A stretch of 64,000 bases of DNA from Sipunculus nudus (lineage: Eukaryota > Annelida > Sipuncula > Golfingiida > Sipunculidae). Under the pieces are notes generated by a model, which worked only from the letters and a program-made list of their open reading frames with translations, ran no database searches and was not told where the DNA came from. Below, one piece after another: positions 50,873 to 61,719 of this stretch (positions are counted from its first letter, which is position 1; each line of letters starts with the position of its first letter). Both the position numbers and the translations under genes were made by a program. The stretch covers positions 20,616,979 to 20,680,978 of the forward strand of contig CM049321.1 of the NCBI GenBank assembly GCA_026874595.1. The letters are read 5' to 3'.

Positions 50873-50887
50873 TATATCATGATGATC

Positions 50888-51210
50888 TTATAAGTCTGAG
50901 CTTACCATATTTCCTAGGTACTGCACAGATTCCTCCCATTCTATCGGAACAACATTTAAGCATACATTTTTGGGGGGGGGGGGGGGTTTAACTGCCGAAC
51001 CCTTTTTGAACAGAACACATTTTGTTTTCTTTTGATTGAAAACCACATCAAATTCTATCGCAAAACGTTCACATTCTTTCAACATTTCCTGAAGGCCTGA
51101 CCTACTGGGGCTTAACAACGTGAGATCATCAGCATAGCCTAATACTCCTACATAATGGCCACCAACATAACATCCAATACCTTTATTTCTAAGGAGATTC
51201 AGTAATTCAT

Positions 51211-51214
<4 letters not shown>
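50888..51214 (-). pseudogene. LINE RT fragment with YADD motif
   Basis: Starts MDELLNLLRNKG, keeps YADD at the active site (GYADDLTLLSPS) and FNQKKTKCVLF, then a poly-Pro run from a G-tract, and QYLGNMVSSDL. About 108 codons. Confidence 0.82.

Positions 51215-51250
<36 letters not shown>
51213..51250. repeat. (AT)n microsatellite within RT coding sequence
   Basis: The AT run begins at the codons for Asn-Ile-Tyr of the conserved F-N-I-Y-M-D motif; TTTAAT lies on one side and ATGGATGAA on the other. Confidence 0.9.
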
Positions 51251-51252
<2 letters not shown>

Positions 51253-51625
51253 CAGAATAGGAGATAAGACCTCCTTGCCGCCCACCTTTACTGGCTCCAA
51301 ACTCTTCGGATTCAACTCCACCCGATTTAGTTTTGATAACAGGAGTCCTGTACATATCTATTAGAACCCGAATCATAGCAGGCTTAACATTTCTTTCCAA
51401 TAACATTCCGAACAACTTAGAAATATTAACTTTGTCAAATGCATGATGCATCAACAAAACAAGAATACACTGGTGATCCATTCCATATGTAAAATCCAAC
51501 TGTTTCCTTAGGACTACTGTGCACATGTTAGTTGAGTGGCCCTTTTTAAATGCAAACTGTAATGAGGAGGTACTGAGTTTATTTCCAGTCCTATTGATGA
51601 TTATAATATCGAGCAACTTACTCAA
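51248..51625 (-). pseudogene. LINE RT palm fragment, first catalytic Asp missing
   Basis: 125 open codons with LSKLLDIIIINR, QFAFKKGHSTN, then LVLLMHHAFDKVN and SKGGRQGG. In active RTs motif A carries Asp in front of this AFDKV block; here that position reads Met. The frame shifts just after GGRQGG. Confidence 0.8.
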
Positions 51626-51798
51626 ACAACTAGCTAAAGAGATAACCCTATAATTGTCACTACACGTGAGATTCCCCTTACGATCTTATGATATGGGTAC
51701 AATTACATTTGTATTCATATCTTTGGGAACATGTCCATGGGAGATCATAAATTGAAATAGAATTGACAGATAAATATACAGACGATCAGGGCCATGAA

Positions 51799-52122
51799 TT
51801 ATATGGTCAGACTGTAAAATATTCTGCCATCAGATTTCCCCCTCTTTAAATGCTTAACCTCCCTTTTCGCATCTGAGATATCCATACAAAATTTATCATT
51901 GACATGTATGCTTTGCATTGTCACATTTTCTAATGTATTAAGATCATCTGCATTGTCATGGAGTCTATTATACAAATCGTCATATAATTTTCCAAAATGA
52001 CTGGCAATCCCAGTACATGGACATTTATTGTCAACAACCTTAATCTGCACATCACCACCCGATCTAATATTTCCTAATCTCCCCCCACAGGTCTCGATCA
52101 TAACTGATCTATAAAAAAACAT
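51799..52122 (-). pseudogene. LINE ORF2 fragment upstream of the RT core
   Basis: About 107 codons: a linker region before RT with SDAKREVKHLKRGKSDG, the K-LKxGKS/Axx pattern that begins the RT domain in non-LTR elements. The expected D-G-I/V-P... follows only after a break. Confidence 0.7.
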
Positions 52123-52135
52123 GATTTGAGCATCC

Positions 52136-53240
52136 TGAATCTTCTAACACAACATCCATGGAGCTCTGCGAAAATGTTCTCAGAAACCTGAAACTAGGAC
52201 ATAATGACCGATAATCTGTGAGTAAATTACCACAAACATACATGACTTTGAGGACCCTGGCAACTAGTTAGGGCACACATTGTACCCGTTAGACGTAGAA
52301 ACTTCTGACTGTATATCCAGGGAGGTCCTTGACAAATATCCTCGAAAACATGGAACTAGGTCTTAGTGTCCTATTATACGCAAGCTACTGGCTGAAAACA
52401 TGATTTCAAACACCCAGAGAATCAGGTCTGCAACACCTGATGGGTTCAACCATCATGACTGGGTATAATGAAAGCAAATGTAAAGGTGGCATGATGACTG
52501 CAAAGCTGTCTCATTGGAGAAATATTGCGTAGAGATGGAGTTGGTGAATTAAATGGAGGAAACCCTTACCCTAACTCTTACCACTGCCTGATTATCAGAA
52601 AGTCTTTAAGCAAGTGTGAAATTTTATTTTAAGTGTTTTATTTTTATCCACCAAAAAGACTTTAGCGGACACTATTTTCCCACGGCTGTTTACAGAGAAC
52701 TCCTCCAGGACCCTTGAAACGATCCTTCCTAAACCCAGCATAAATATTTACACACTTTTGAATTTGTGCGTAACAAATACTGGTGGCGCCGCCTACAATC
52801 CTTTTTTCATGCAATATGAATGTAACAACCCATATTTCAGGATTGGTTCAACTTATTAGCTGAAATTGTGCATGTCCCTAGATCTTTGATCTCACAACCG
52901 CGCACTAGATACTGGTGACACATTCTACAATAAATTTGCGTGCTGTCCATATATGCTAATGCATTAGGCTGAAAATGTGCATGTCTCTAGACCTTGGATA
53001 TTTCCATATCGTACTCAAGACAGATGGCGCCATCTGCAATCTTCTTTGTGTGGCTTCCATCCATGCATTTATTTTCGGTGAAAATTGCTCATATATCATA
53101 TATCCATATTTTTATACAGCATTATAATATATTATATCAGACTACTACTCGGCCGAGTATTTGGAATCCTCGTGAGTATATTCAATAATGTTTTATTTGT
53201 AGACAGAGTGAAAACGAAACTTAACAATTCTGGGGACCAT
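52136..53240. repeat. About 280-bp repeat array, part 2, and related sequence
   Basis: The block gggcacacattgtacccgttagacgtagaaac near 52,271 resumes the array interrupted by the LINE. Further on, motifs such as tggtggcgccgcctacaatc and atggcgccatctgcaatc recur at intervals (about 52,782 and 53,022). No gene. Confidence 0.6.
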
Positions 53241-55680
53241 TAGGATATAACCTATAAACATAGGGTAGAAATTGATGTTTATTTCAAATTTGTCACAAAC
53301 TAAAAATGCAGAAACCACAATCATTCTTAAATTAGAATTGGGCAGTCAACGAGAAACACTACGCTTTCAAATAGCTTTTCATTGAACAGAACCACAAAGA
53401 TTGCGGTCAAATACTACCGTTTGATTGGCGCCGTGAAGGGAGAGCATTACTTAGAGATCAGCCAAATTAGATTACAGAGATGCCCAAAGTCCAATATGGC
53501 TACCACAAAACATATGCTAATTTCCTTCTAGAGCAATATTTCAGAGAAAATACAGATATTTGACGGGGATTAACGAGGATCATTGGTGCCTGTAAGAACT
53601 CCATTAATATCGATTTACAAACCTGCCCGATAACCAAGATGGCTGTGTGAGGAGAATCACTAGTTTTCTCTTATGAATATTTTACAGAACATTAACTATC
53701 GTGAGGGAATCATTGCTTTCAAATATCAGACTCCCGTTAAATCCAATATGGGTGCCAGGCAAATATTTGTTTAATTATTTCGCAGGAACCTCTTAGATAA
53801 TGGTTTGATTTTTCTGAAAAACTGTCTTTGTTAATTATTTGTGGTTTTTAATTTCAGACCAATCTGACATCCAATATGGCCCAAGGGCTGCAATTGGGAG
53901 GAATGTCGGTCGCGGGGCCTTAATTTAGGACCTTTACAGTTCCAAACCTCTAGTTCACTCATGTTTATTAAGATTTTGAATAATTGTTTGCTTTCAGGGA
54001 TTCAGGCTGATCTTCTCTAATGCCAATAGGTAAAGTTGATAAAGAAACGGCCTGATTGGCTTGGTCCACTGCTGAGGATGTGAATGCAGGTAAATGCAGG
54101 TACTCCCCCCCCCCCCCACTACCAGTGAACTGACTTTTCTTTGTATTCGTGATCCATTCTTGTTATATATACATCGAACTAGCATGGCTATTCATACATC
54201 CCTCTCTACATATATCTAATATATATTTGTGTGTTTGTGTGTGCCTGTTTTCATTACCATTATTATACATGGAGGTGTCTTAGAGTTGCCAGACTGACTT
54301 GTACGGTAGTCTTGTGAATGAGATGTTTGGGATTAGTTACAGGAACTCTTTTATCCGGTTGGGATGAAGATGTGAAACGATAACTTGAATGAAAGAGAAA
54401 TCTCTATCTTAGGTCATCAAAATATAACTGCTGAAACAAGTTAAATAAACACAGTGAAAATAAAAATATAAGATAATTCTTCATGCTTTTGTTTACATAA
54501 ATTAGACTGAAGCATCATTTCAGGGTGTAAGGAAATTGTCAAAGACTATTTTGTTGGAAGGGTTTATTTCTATTATTTGTGTACTCTACGTGTTTCTCCT
54601 TAGCAGGATTGTATGTACAAGGACAGCACCATAAGTATCAAACGTTCACAACCAAGCGTGTATCTTTTATTAGACACGCAAAGCATAACCAGTATCATTT
54701 CCAATGGAGAATGTATCCGTCAAGTACAGTAGATTATTACTGAAATTTATATTACAATGTAATATTAAAAATAACCGTTTCTTTATAACCTTGCTTTGCT
54801 CCGATTAAAAAATACCCCTATTCATATCATGGTGATATCAAAACCATTGTTGTTGTAATGATTACTTAGAAGTCGGGTAACAGCTTTATCGACAGTTAAT
54901 TGTAATCCAAATGGCTGTTCAACTGGACAGCTATTTAGTGATTATCGAATTAGATGGTTATGTTATTCTGGTAGCAAGCTATATAATAAACTTAATTATG
55001 TATTATGAGTAACCGGATTATGTGAATAAAAATAACTTATTTAATGTCAGTATGTGTGAGCATTTATATTGCGCTTCTGTGAGTAAGGATTGATCCGGAG
55101 TTGTGCGGAGTTGAATAGAAGATATTTAGATATTTTAAAGGAATCGTGATGATTTCCTCTGACATCAGCGCTTTAGATTAGCAAATAGGAGAACCCATCG
55201 ATAGGAAACACTAACAATGCCAACCACTTATTGGGTAATTGTTTAAACATCCTCCTTTCTAGAGGAGATCAATATAAATACGTTTCACTTATTTTAAGCA
55301 TAAATTTCAAGGGCATATCGTTTGAAGTATTAACTCTTGCAATGTGATGTGCAAGCACTATGGGTAGTCCAGCAGCCTATGGTGAATGGGCGTTTATATT
55401 ATATAATTAGGCCCCATGAGATTTTGTATTCTTTTTACCAAAATCACAAAGATCTTGTTATAATGAACACGTGCATGTTTATGTACACTATGCTCCTTCT
55501 TTCTATTCTGCTCACTAGTCGTTCTTTCCTCGTCATGAAGGTAGGTAGAAAACATTAATCATATGGCTCACGTATACCCCATACAATCCCCATCCCCTAT
55601 GCCTGCAACTAAACAAACGTAATGGACCGTTTATGGAGGTTAAGCCCCTGGGAATATGGTAAGGATAATAAAAAACACAT
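53240..55680. other. Spacer with short dispersed repeats, no gene recognised
   Basis: Between 53.4 and 53.9 kb the motif tccaatatgg(c/g) recurs about every 150-250 bases. A C-run of about 12 lies near 54,106. The rest is AT-rich with no exon I could support. Confidence 0.4.
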
Positions 55681-56971
55681 TACCGTATTTCCTTGAAAAG
55701 ACGCCCGGGCGTTTATTTTTTCAAACCCTGCTTTGATTCGGCGTCGAAACAAGGCCGGCTTCTATTTAAGGCCAGCGGTTATTAAAAAATTACATAATCA
55801 GGCTCATCAGACACAATAAAAATAGAACAGGCCGAAACAATATATGTACCGGTCACTACTTAGGGACAAAAGTGAAAACATCGCTGGTACACGGATTGTG
55901 TTTACGAAATGTCCTTAGATGCCATAGGAATATATCCACAATCACGCACCATAATAAGAATATACGGGGAATCACAGCGCGAGATTGCAGTTGTCCACAA
56001 GAATCTGTCCGCGCGGGCCTCTCGAAACCATTTACCCAGGTGTTTCATGTGGCTGTTCCATCTATTTTACACTGCGTGTTGTTGGCAACATTGATTCCCT
56101 CTTAACACGGGTGGGTCTTCCAGGAACTGTTCTCCGCGTACAACTGGTAACATTGGTTCCATCGAAGTACGGGGGGTTGGTACTTGAAAAGACACAGCCC
56201 AATTCATTTCATGACACTTTCCTCCAGTCAAATATTCAACTGATTCAGCTCAACACAGCGTATTCAAGCGTTTCTGACCTGGTTTAAACTGAACACGGGT
56301 GGCTCTTCCCTTTACTGTGTTCCGTATACGACTGGTAATTTTGGTTCCATCGTAAAACGGGGGGCTGGTACGTATGACGGCACTTCGTAATTCGTTTTCA
56401 TGACACTTTCCGTCCGACTTTGAACCGATTCAGCTTGACACAGCGCATTGAAGCGTTTCCGACGTGGTGTATACCTGTATGTGACATTTTCTGCCGGGAA
56501 TATTTCTGAATATATTGTTGTGGACAAGAGTAAATACTATTTTCAACTTTAAAGTTTATCTTAGAAGCGAGGTTTTGGTAACATTTGGAACGCACTTAAA
56601 AGCGCTTCAAAAATGAACGCATCGAGCTTAATTTGGCTTGACAGTAGCTACAAATTGTACCGCTTGACACCATTATTTGGTGTCTTCATGCTACACAAGA
56701 AATATGTGCCAAAACGTATTTGAACAGTTCTGTTCAACTATCCGTGAGGTATACTTTCGCTGTACCAAGTTGAACTGCTTGTATCAGGCGGTACTATTTT
56801 TATCTAGCTTGAAAGCGGCAAACATGGAAACTAATCTGACACCAGGCCTGTTAACAAGACCGGCGTCTATTTAAGGCCGGCGTTTATTTTTCTGGGACAC
56901 TGTTTCACCCTGGCGACTAAACATGGCAGGCAACTATTTAAGGCCCGGCGTCTGATCAAGGAAATACTGTA
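55681..56971. mobile_element. TA-flanked non-autonomous TIR element
   Basis: Ends (C/A)GTATTTCCTTGA at left 55,683 and, inverted, at right 56,969, each next to TA, with GACGCC(C)GGGC following on both sides. Length 1,287 bp. No transposase. It contains two tandem units of about 187 bp (near 56,106 and 56,294; ggtggg/ctcttcc .. tggttccatcg). TA target and termini suggest a Tc1/mariner-type or related DNA transposon; the class is an inference. A decayed inverted relative lies at 24,660-25,443. Confidence 0.75.
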
Positions 56972-57540
56972 TATGCATTATGTGTATTTGTTACCTATCA
57001 CTAATATTATGAGCAAAGGTATATGTTCAGGATGATTCCTAAAGTGTTTGCTTTGTTGTATTATTATTTTTTTTGCAACTATTTTGATCTAAAACATTCT
57101 AATTACTCCTGTATAGGAGTTGAAATAAGCGTATATCGAGCGACCAGTGGTTCAAAACAAGAACATAGAGCGCACCAGGTTTCCTTACTGTGCAACCTCG
57201 CATTTCGAGGTGTTATAAGCTTTTGTTCTATACCACCATAGGTGTAACTAATTCCATAATTCCAAGGACATACCGTTCGTTTCAGCTTAAAGCAATTTAC
57301 AAATATCATTTGGCAGTAAAAATCAAATAAATATGTTCCCAATTTGTTATACGTATTCTGGATGTTAAAAAACACATCTTCTGAAAACCCAACAGAATTT
57401 TCGACTAAAAAGTAAAACTAATTCGAATATATAATATATACCTCTCCCTTGTGTTAATAGAATAAGAATAACATTTGAGGCTTATTTGTTTATAATGAGC
57501 CATATTGTTAGTTAACCTTTGCAAACAAGTCATGAACATG
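56972..57540. other. Spacer before X4, no gene recognised
   Basis: A minus-strand frame of 90 codons at 57,103-57,375 has plausible composition (Cys/Trp-rich) but no domain, no paralog in X1 and no clear splice sites. Confidence 0.3.
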
Positions 57541-57548
57541 ACATTAAC

Positions 57549-57549
57549 A

Positions 57550-57588
<39 letters not shown>
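57549..57588. repeat. Interrupted (AT)n microsatellite
   Basis: AT repeat broken by ACAT; equivalent of 2591-2638 in X1. Confidence 0.9.
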
Positions 57589-57589
<1 letters not shown>

Positions 57590-57725
57590 ATTCAGGTTTC
57601 ATAGACGTCACATAGAAAACAATTGTTTCCCATTTCCCATATCCAAAAATAAGTTATTTTATCGTCTCACACGTACGATTAGAAGTTGATCCATATTCCA
57701 GATGGTCAGGGCGATTATCACCAGA

Positions 57726-57832
57726 TCATTTGCCCTCCAGTGTGAGCTTACTACGGTCTGGTGCCAGAAAACGAAACACGCCCTGAACTGTATGTTGCAA
57801 CTCTGGTGGCTGACAAATTACCGGAAGATTCC
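57726..57832 (-). CDS. X4 exon: short C-terminal tail
   Basis: Acceptor GATTACAG, 34 codons and TGA. Starts NLPVICQPPELQHTVQG and keeps VFRFLA. Since X1 lacks this stop, X4 shows the likely ancestral end of the protein. Confidence 0.6.
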
Positions 57833-58647
57833 CTGTAATCGTAGTATCATATTATTATAAAATATTCGTGCACTAAACTACATCGATTTTCATCCTTTAC
57901 ACGCTATAATGTGTATCTGACTTTTTTTTCATTTACCAGACCTTTATATCTTAAATATATCTCCACGGACTCAGTAATAACGGAATGTTAGAAAAAATCC
58001 AAGACATAGTGTGCAGGTGAGGATTAAATTGTAATCGACTTAATAATCATTTGTAACGACTGTTACCTCTCAGATCCATTACAGATGTGATATTTAAACG
58101 TCAGTGCCAACTGAGTCATCCCGAAAATTAGCAACATACAGGTTGCACCCCATATAATTTTAAACAAAATCGACTGATAAGAACTGGTGTCGACCTTATC
58201 TGAAATTTAAAAAAAATAGATTGTGATATTTTAGCATATATTAAGATAGCAGAATTAAGCAGTATTCTGCGTTTACCATTACATCTTTAACTCGTGCAAG
58301 AATAAAAGTAGTAAGCTATGGTAGCTTGGAAAGAAAAAGCGAATGATTAAACAAAGGGAATATTCGGTTTGTATTAATTGTAAACATCGTATGTGGCATA
58401 GCCCACACATTTAACCAAAGTCATAGGCCTCATTCAACAGGCTAACAATGTAACACGTGCACTCAATTAGAACCGTTCCACAAAATGTCACCAACAGTCT
58501 TCTACATACTTATTACAAAGTTTATTGGAAGTGAAGAATATCGCCAATTGTCGATCTCTTTACAAAATTCTAGAACAGATTAAGAAATTACTCCACAATT
58601 GCTTTTCAGATCCTGTGTTTTGTACACGGTGGATTTTATGTACATAC

Positions 58648-58722
58648 CATGTGTAGGTGTCAAGCCTCTTAGTTCTTTCCTTCCAACAGTTGTTCCTTGG
58701 CAATTATATTGTCCCTGAGTAT
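58648..58722 (-). CDS. X4 exon: linker
   Basis: 75 bp, acceptor TATACAG next to an AT microsatellite, donor ACATG|GTATGT, 24 codons, YNCQGTTVG core, three codons longer than X1 near the end. Confidence 0.72.
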
Positions 58723-58731
58723 CTGTATATA

Positions 58732-58733
<2 letters not shown>

Positions 58734-58790
<57 letters not shown>
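58734..58790. repeat. (AT)n microsatellite at a splice acceptor
   Basis: About 57 bp of AT just upstream of the X4 linker exon, counterpart of 3689-3745. Confidence 0.95.
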
Positions 58791-58793
<3 letters not shown>

Positions 58794-58936
58794 CATTTAC
58801 CACACAGTACTTTAAAAATACCACCATAAACGTGTAATCCTCTCAGCATGACTTCATTGGTAAGTAAACTAACAAATAGACGGTTAGGTCCGGATATTGT
58901 TAACGGACACAGACAGAGACACAAGAGTATGCTTAC

Positions 58937-59071
58937 ATGCAAAACAAACAAAATCGTATGTGCTATTACAGCCAATAGATTTCCATGAGAGATGTTTTCC
59001 TTGAATGGAAGCGACAGCGCATTTTCCTTCGGACGTACCATTCCATTTGCTGAAGCTCGGTCTAATGCTGC
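58937..59071 (-). CDS. X4 exon: C-terminal CTLD 2 half, intact
   Basis: 135 bp, acceptor TTTTCAG, donor GCAT|GTAAGC, 44 codons with SFSKWNGTSEGKCAV, LSWKSIGC and YDFVCFA. Confidence 0.85.
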
Positions 59072-59545
59072 CTGAAAAGGTGTCACTCTTATGATGGTTA
59101 AAGATAATAACTACGAGAGATTTTCAATCATGGTCAATATATAATACATCAATTATTTTAGAATTTTGCTTATTCAAATCGCTTGATTATCTTATAACCT
59201 ATACAATATATGTATATGCCCCCCGTAACCTTTGATTGTGGTATTTAGGCAAAACTGAAATCTTCGCTTAAAATACTGTGAATGGGTTCATACAGTTTGT
59301 TATATATGACACCAATGCTGCTTCATGTTGTAAAATAATATATTGGTATTGTTATCAATTTGTTGATGCAATAATTACTGAACAAAATCTTAATCCCACA
59401 AAATAAATGAATGAAGGGAGTATTTTCCAAATAGATTTGATATCATACAAATGCAACTGAATACGACACCATCTTCCGAATTTTTTTATTATAAAAGTGA
59501 GCAGGTGCCTAGAATTAGTATTTACACGTGAGCACAACAGCTTAC

Positions 59546-59800
59546 CGTTGTCCGGGTGCTTAAAAACCCAGGAACCTCTCTTAAGCCCGACCCACACCTC
59601 TGAACAGTTCTCGGTTTTCATCGCATCTCTTACTGCGGTTGAATTGGATACGGAGAGCGTCTTATTTCTGACCTTGCACAAGTTGTAAGCGGTGAAAAAG
59701 TCAGTTCGGGTACAGTTTATAGTCAAACATGCCCTAGACGCTGACGTCAGCTTTTTACTGGTATCATTTGTACATATTCCATTATTGCATCTAGCACATC
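59546..59800 (-). CDS. X4 exon: N-terminal CTLD 2 half, intact
   Basis: 255 bp, acceptor ACTTCAG, donor AACG|GTAAGC, 84 codons, with CARCNNGIC, TDFFTAYNLCK, EVWVGLKRGSWVFKH. The Trp of X1 DWF is Phe here. Open, but lies downstream of the X4 lesions. Confidence 0.85.
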
Positions 59801-59970
59801 CTGAAGTACAACATGAAGAGCGAATAACTTTTGAGTATTTGATTTCATGCTGACACTTTAAGTAGAAATAGAGCGAACCTCCAAAATGATCAATTTACGT
59901 GTAGTCTACTTTGACAAATTTTCATGTAAGTGGATTAAGTTGATTATTTGGTGTTATTTTATAACTTTAC

Positions 59971-60083
59971 CTTTGTTGTCACATGCAAAGCCTTCGACTT
60001 GAACATCACATTCGGTTGCATACACGTGTTCTTTCCTCACAACAGCGCAGTCATGACGATATTTTTTCTAACGACCGACTCTT
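59971..60083 (-). pseudogene. X4 exon: C-terminal CTLD 1 half, 1-nt deletion
   Basis: 113 bp between ATTCCAG and AAAG|GTAAAG. The last part reads DCAVV, VYATECDVQVEGFACD in the X1 frame; the first part is shifted by one base. Confidence 0.8.
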
Positions 60084-60605
60084 CTGGAATTATTTTATCA
60101 AAATGAACCAATAATGACCACTAGGCGGATAGAGGGCCTTATTTAGACTTAAACATTACAAATACCGCCATCCAATATTGCAATTTCATATTACTCTCTT
60201 TACTTTTTCAGAGATTTGTTAATATAAATGTTCCTTTCCACGATAATAATACAACCATGATCGTAGGTACCCTGAATAGAATCTTCGGCACTAAAGACAG
60301 AGTATCCTTATCATGACTTTCATTAGCGCAGTCATGACGACTTTTTAACTCAAACGACGGACTCTTCTGGAATTATTTTATCAAAATGACCTAATAATGA
60401 CCTCCAGGCGGATAAAGGGACTTGTTTAGACTTAAACATTACAAAAACCGCTTTCCAATATTGCCATTTCGTATTACTGTCTTTAATTTTTCAAAGGTTT
60501 GTCAATTTAAAGGGGGCTTTCCACGATAATGACAAAACCATAATTGTAGGTATCCTGAATAGAATCTTTGGCACTTAAGACAGACTATCCTTATTATGAC
60601 TTTCG
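60045..60605. repeat. Tandem duplication of about 282 bp in the X4 intron and exon edge
   Basis: The block from gcgcagtcatgacga to agac..tatccttat.atgactttc occurs at about 60,045-60,323 and 60,327-60,605. X1 has one copy. The duplicate includes the acceptor and first 36 bases of the CTLD 1 C-terminal exon, but with a stop, so it adds no usable exon. Confidence 0.8.
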
Positions 60606-60728
60606 TAGTGGTAATTCATTAACATGGGATATGTATTTCAGAGGTTCTTTTGGAGTAATTTGACTTTAATATAAAAGAAAACATCATTAAATGAGCGTGA
60701 CTAATATTAAACAGAATAGTTTAAAAAG

Positions 60729-60751
60729 AACACACACACACACACACACAT
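60729..60751. repeat. (CA)n microsatellite
   Basis: About 11 CA units followed by a short AT run. Confidence 0.9.
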
Positions 60752-60764
60752 ATATATACATATG

Positions 60765-61358
60765 TGTACGGTTAGGACACCCCTTTAGGGGGGACAACCT
60801 GCTCTTCAGGACAACGGACACTTACGTCGACGTTTGTTATTTGTTACCAAACTAGATGGTACTTTCATTGTTGCCATTATGACGAGCTTTAACTGAACAG
60901 AAACAGTTATCCTAATTTCGGGCCATATTATTCTCTCATTGGCCCGGGACCGAGGTTGATAACCTGTTTGTCATTTGTAGCACACGTGTACGGTCATGGG
61001 TCATGAATCCCGCTGGACCGGGACAAGGTTAGACTTTAGACTAAAGACGACAAAGACGTTTATTATGCCTCTGATTGCTGATTGATTATTCGTTGCTCAT
61101 CATGATGAACTCAATTCTTTGAGTTACTTATGTGTCAGCCCCTTTAAGTGAAGTTTTAACAGTTTGGAGCATAACATGACCCATGGCCCTGACACGAGCC
61201 TGAATACGAGGCGTCGGGGTCAATCACAAGGGATGCAGAATCATCTTTTATTAAATCATTTACTTTGCCAACGCGAAGATTGTTAACAAAACCAAGTGAT
61301 AAGAGGTATCAGAAATGTACGATTCTGTCAAGATTAGGAAAGACTGAGTTCCATGGCG

Positions 61359-61360
<2 letters not shown>
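60765..61360. other. X4-specific insertion, unidentified
   Basis: X1 has only about 550 bp between the two CTLD 1 exons, whereas X4 has about 1.4 kb. The extra includes this more GC-balanced stretch (tttaggggggacaacctg near 60,784). No coding frame or terminal repeats recognised. Confidence 0.4.

Positions 61361-61428
<68 letters not shown>
61361..61428. repeat. (AT)n microsatellite near a splice donor
   Basis: About 68 bp of AT, roughly 60 bp past the donor of the X4 CTLD 1 exon; X1 lacks it. Confidence 0.95.
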
Positions 61429-61432
<4 letters not shown>

Positions 61433-61490
61433 GGTAAATAAGTATGGCCCAGTCAATTCATTTCCATGTAAGATAAAAGAAACAGCTCAC

Positions 61491-61700
61491 CTGAATCCCT
61501 CTCATCAATCCACTTCCAAGTGTCCGTACTGATTAGTTCCAGTGCAAGCCAGAGAGATTACATATTGTATTGATTCATTGCCTCGGTGATTACTTGTTCG
61601 TGTTGGTCATTGAGATGTATAGGTAAAACAAGTTGTTTGTGCTGGCATGCAATGCCAGCATGGTGATAATCAGAGTTATTTCCATGAAACATTGGATCCC
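61491..61700 (-). pseudogene. X4 exon: N-terminal CTLD 1 half with nonsense codon
   Basis: 210 bp, acceptor CGCCCAG, donor TTCAG|GTGAGC, same length and phase as X1. LVLPIHLND and TWKWIDE are kept, but the Ser codon before LW reads TAA. Confidence 0.85.
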
Positions 61701-61719
61701 CTGGGCGAAAATATAACGT

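Larger units (their letters stand above)
50170..52135 (-). mobile_element. 5'-truncated non-LTR retrotransposon (LINE)
   Basis: Minus-strand reverse transcriptase fragments run from 52,122 down to about 50,380, followed by a 3' part with AATAAA near 50,180 and short AT repeats. The RT pieces include LSKLLD, AFDKVN, GGRQGG, GYADDL and FNQKKTKCVLF, in the order of non-LTR RTs of the CR1/Jockey-like groups, and after them a segment with FYGCQSW and NKALGHFG that follows RT in such elements. Stops and frameshifts throughout, a poly-G run and an (AT)n expansion show it is dead. It lies inside the about 280-bp repeat array. Confidence 0.85.
57726..61700 (-). pseudogene. X4: two-CTLD gene with one nonsense codon and one frameshift
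   Basis: Same six-exon layout as X1 with conserved borders: 61,700-61,491, 60,083-59,971, 59,800-59,546, 59,071-58,937, 58,722-58,648 and 57,832-57,726. The first exon has TAA at 61,558-61,560 where X1 has TCA. The second is 113 bp instead of 114, one base short in a T-run near 60,062. The last four exons are fully open and in phase, ending at TGA after VFRFLA..LEGK. Either a young pseudogene or, for the T-run, a sequencing slip; the nonsense change is independent of any homopolymer. Confidence 0.8.

Noticed and set aside
57103-57375. Minus-strand frame of 90 codons with several Cys and Trp
   Set aside because: No family, no paralog near X1 and no convincing splice sites; left as spacer.
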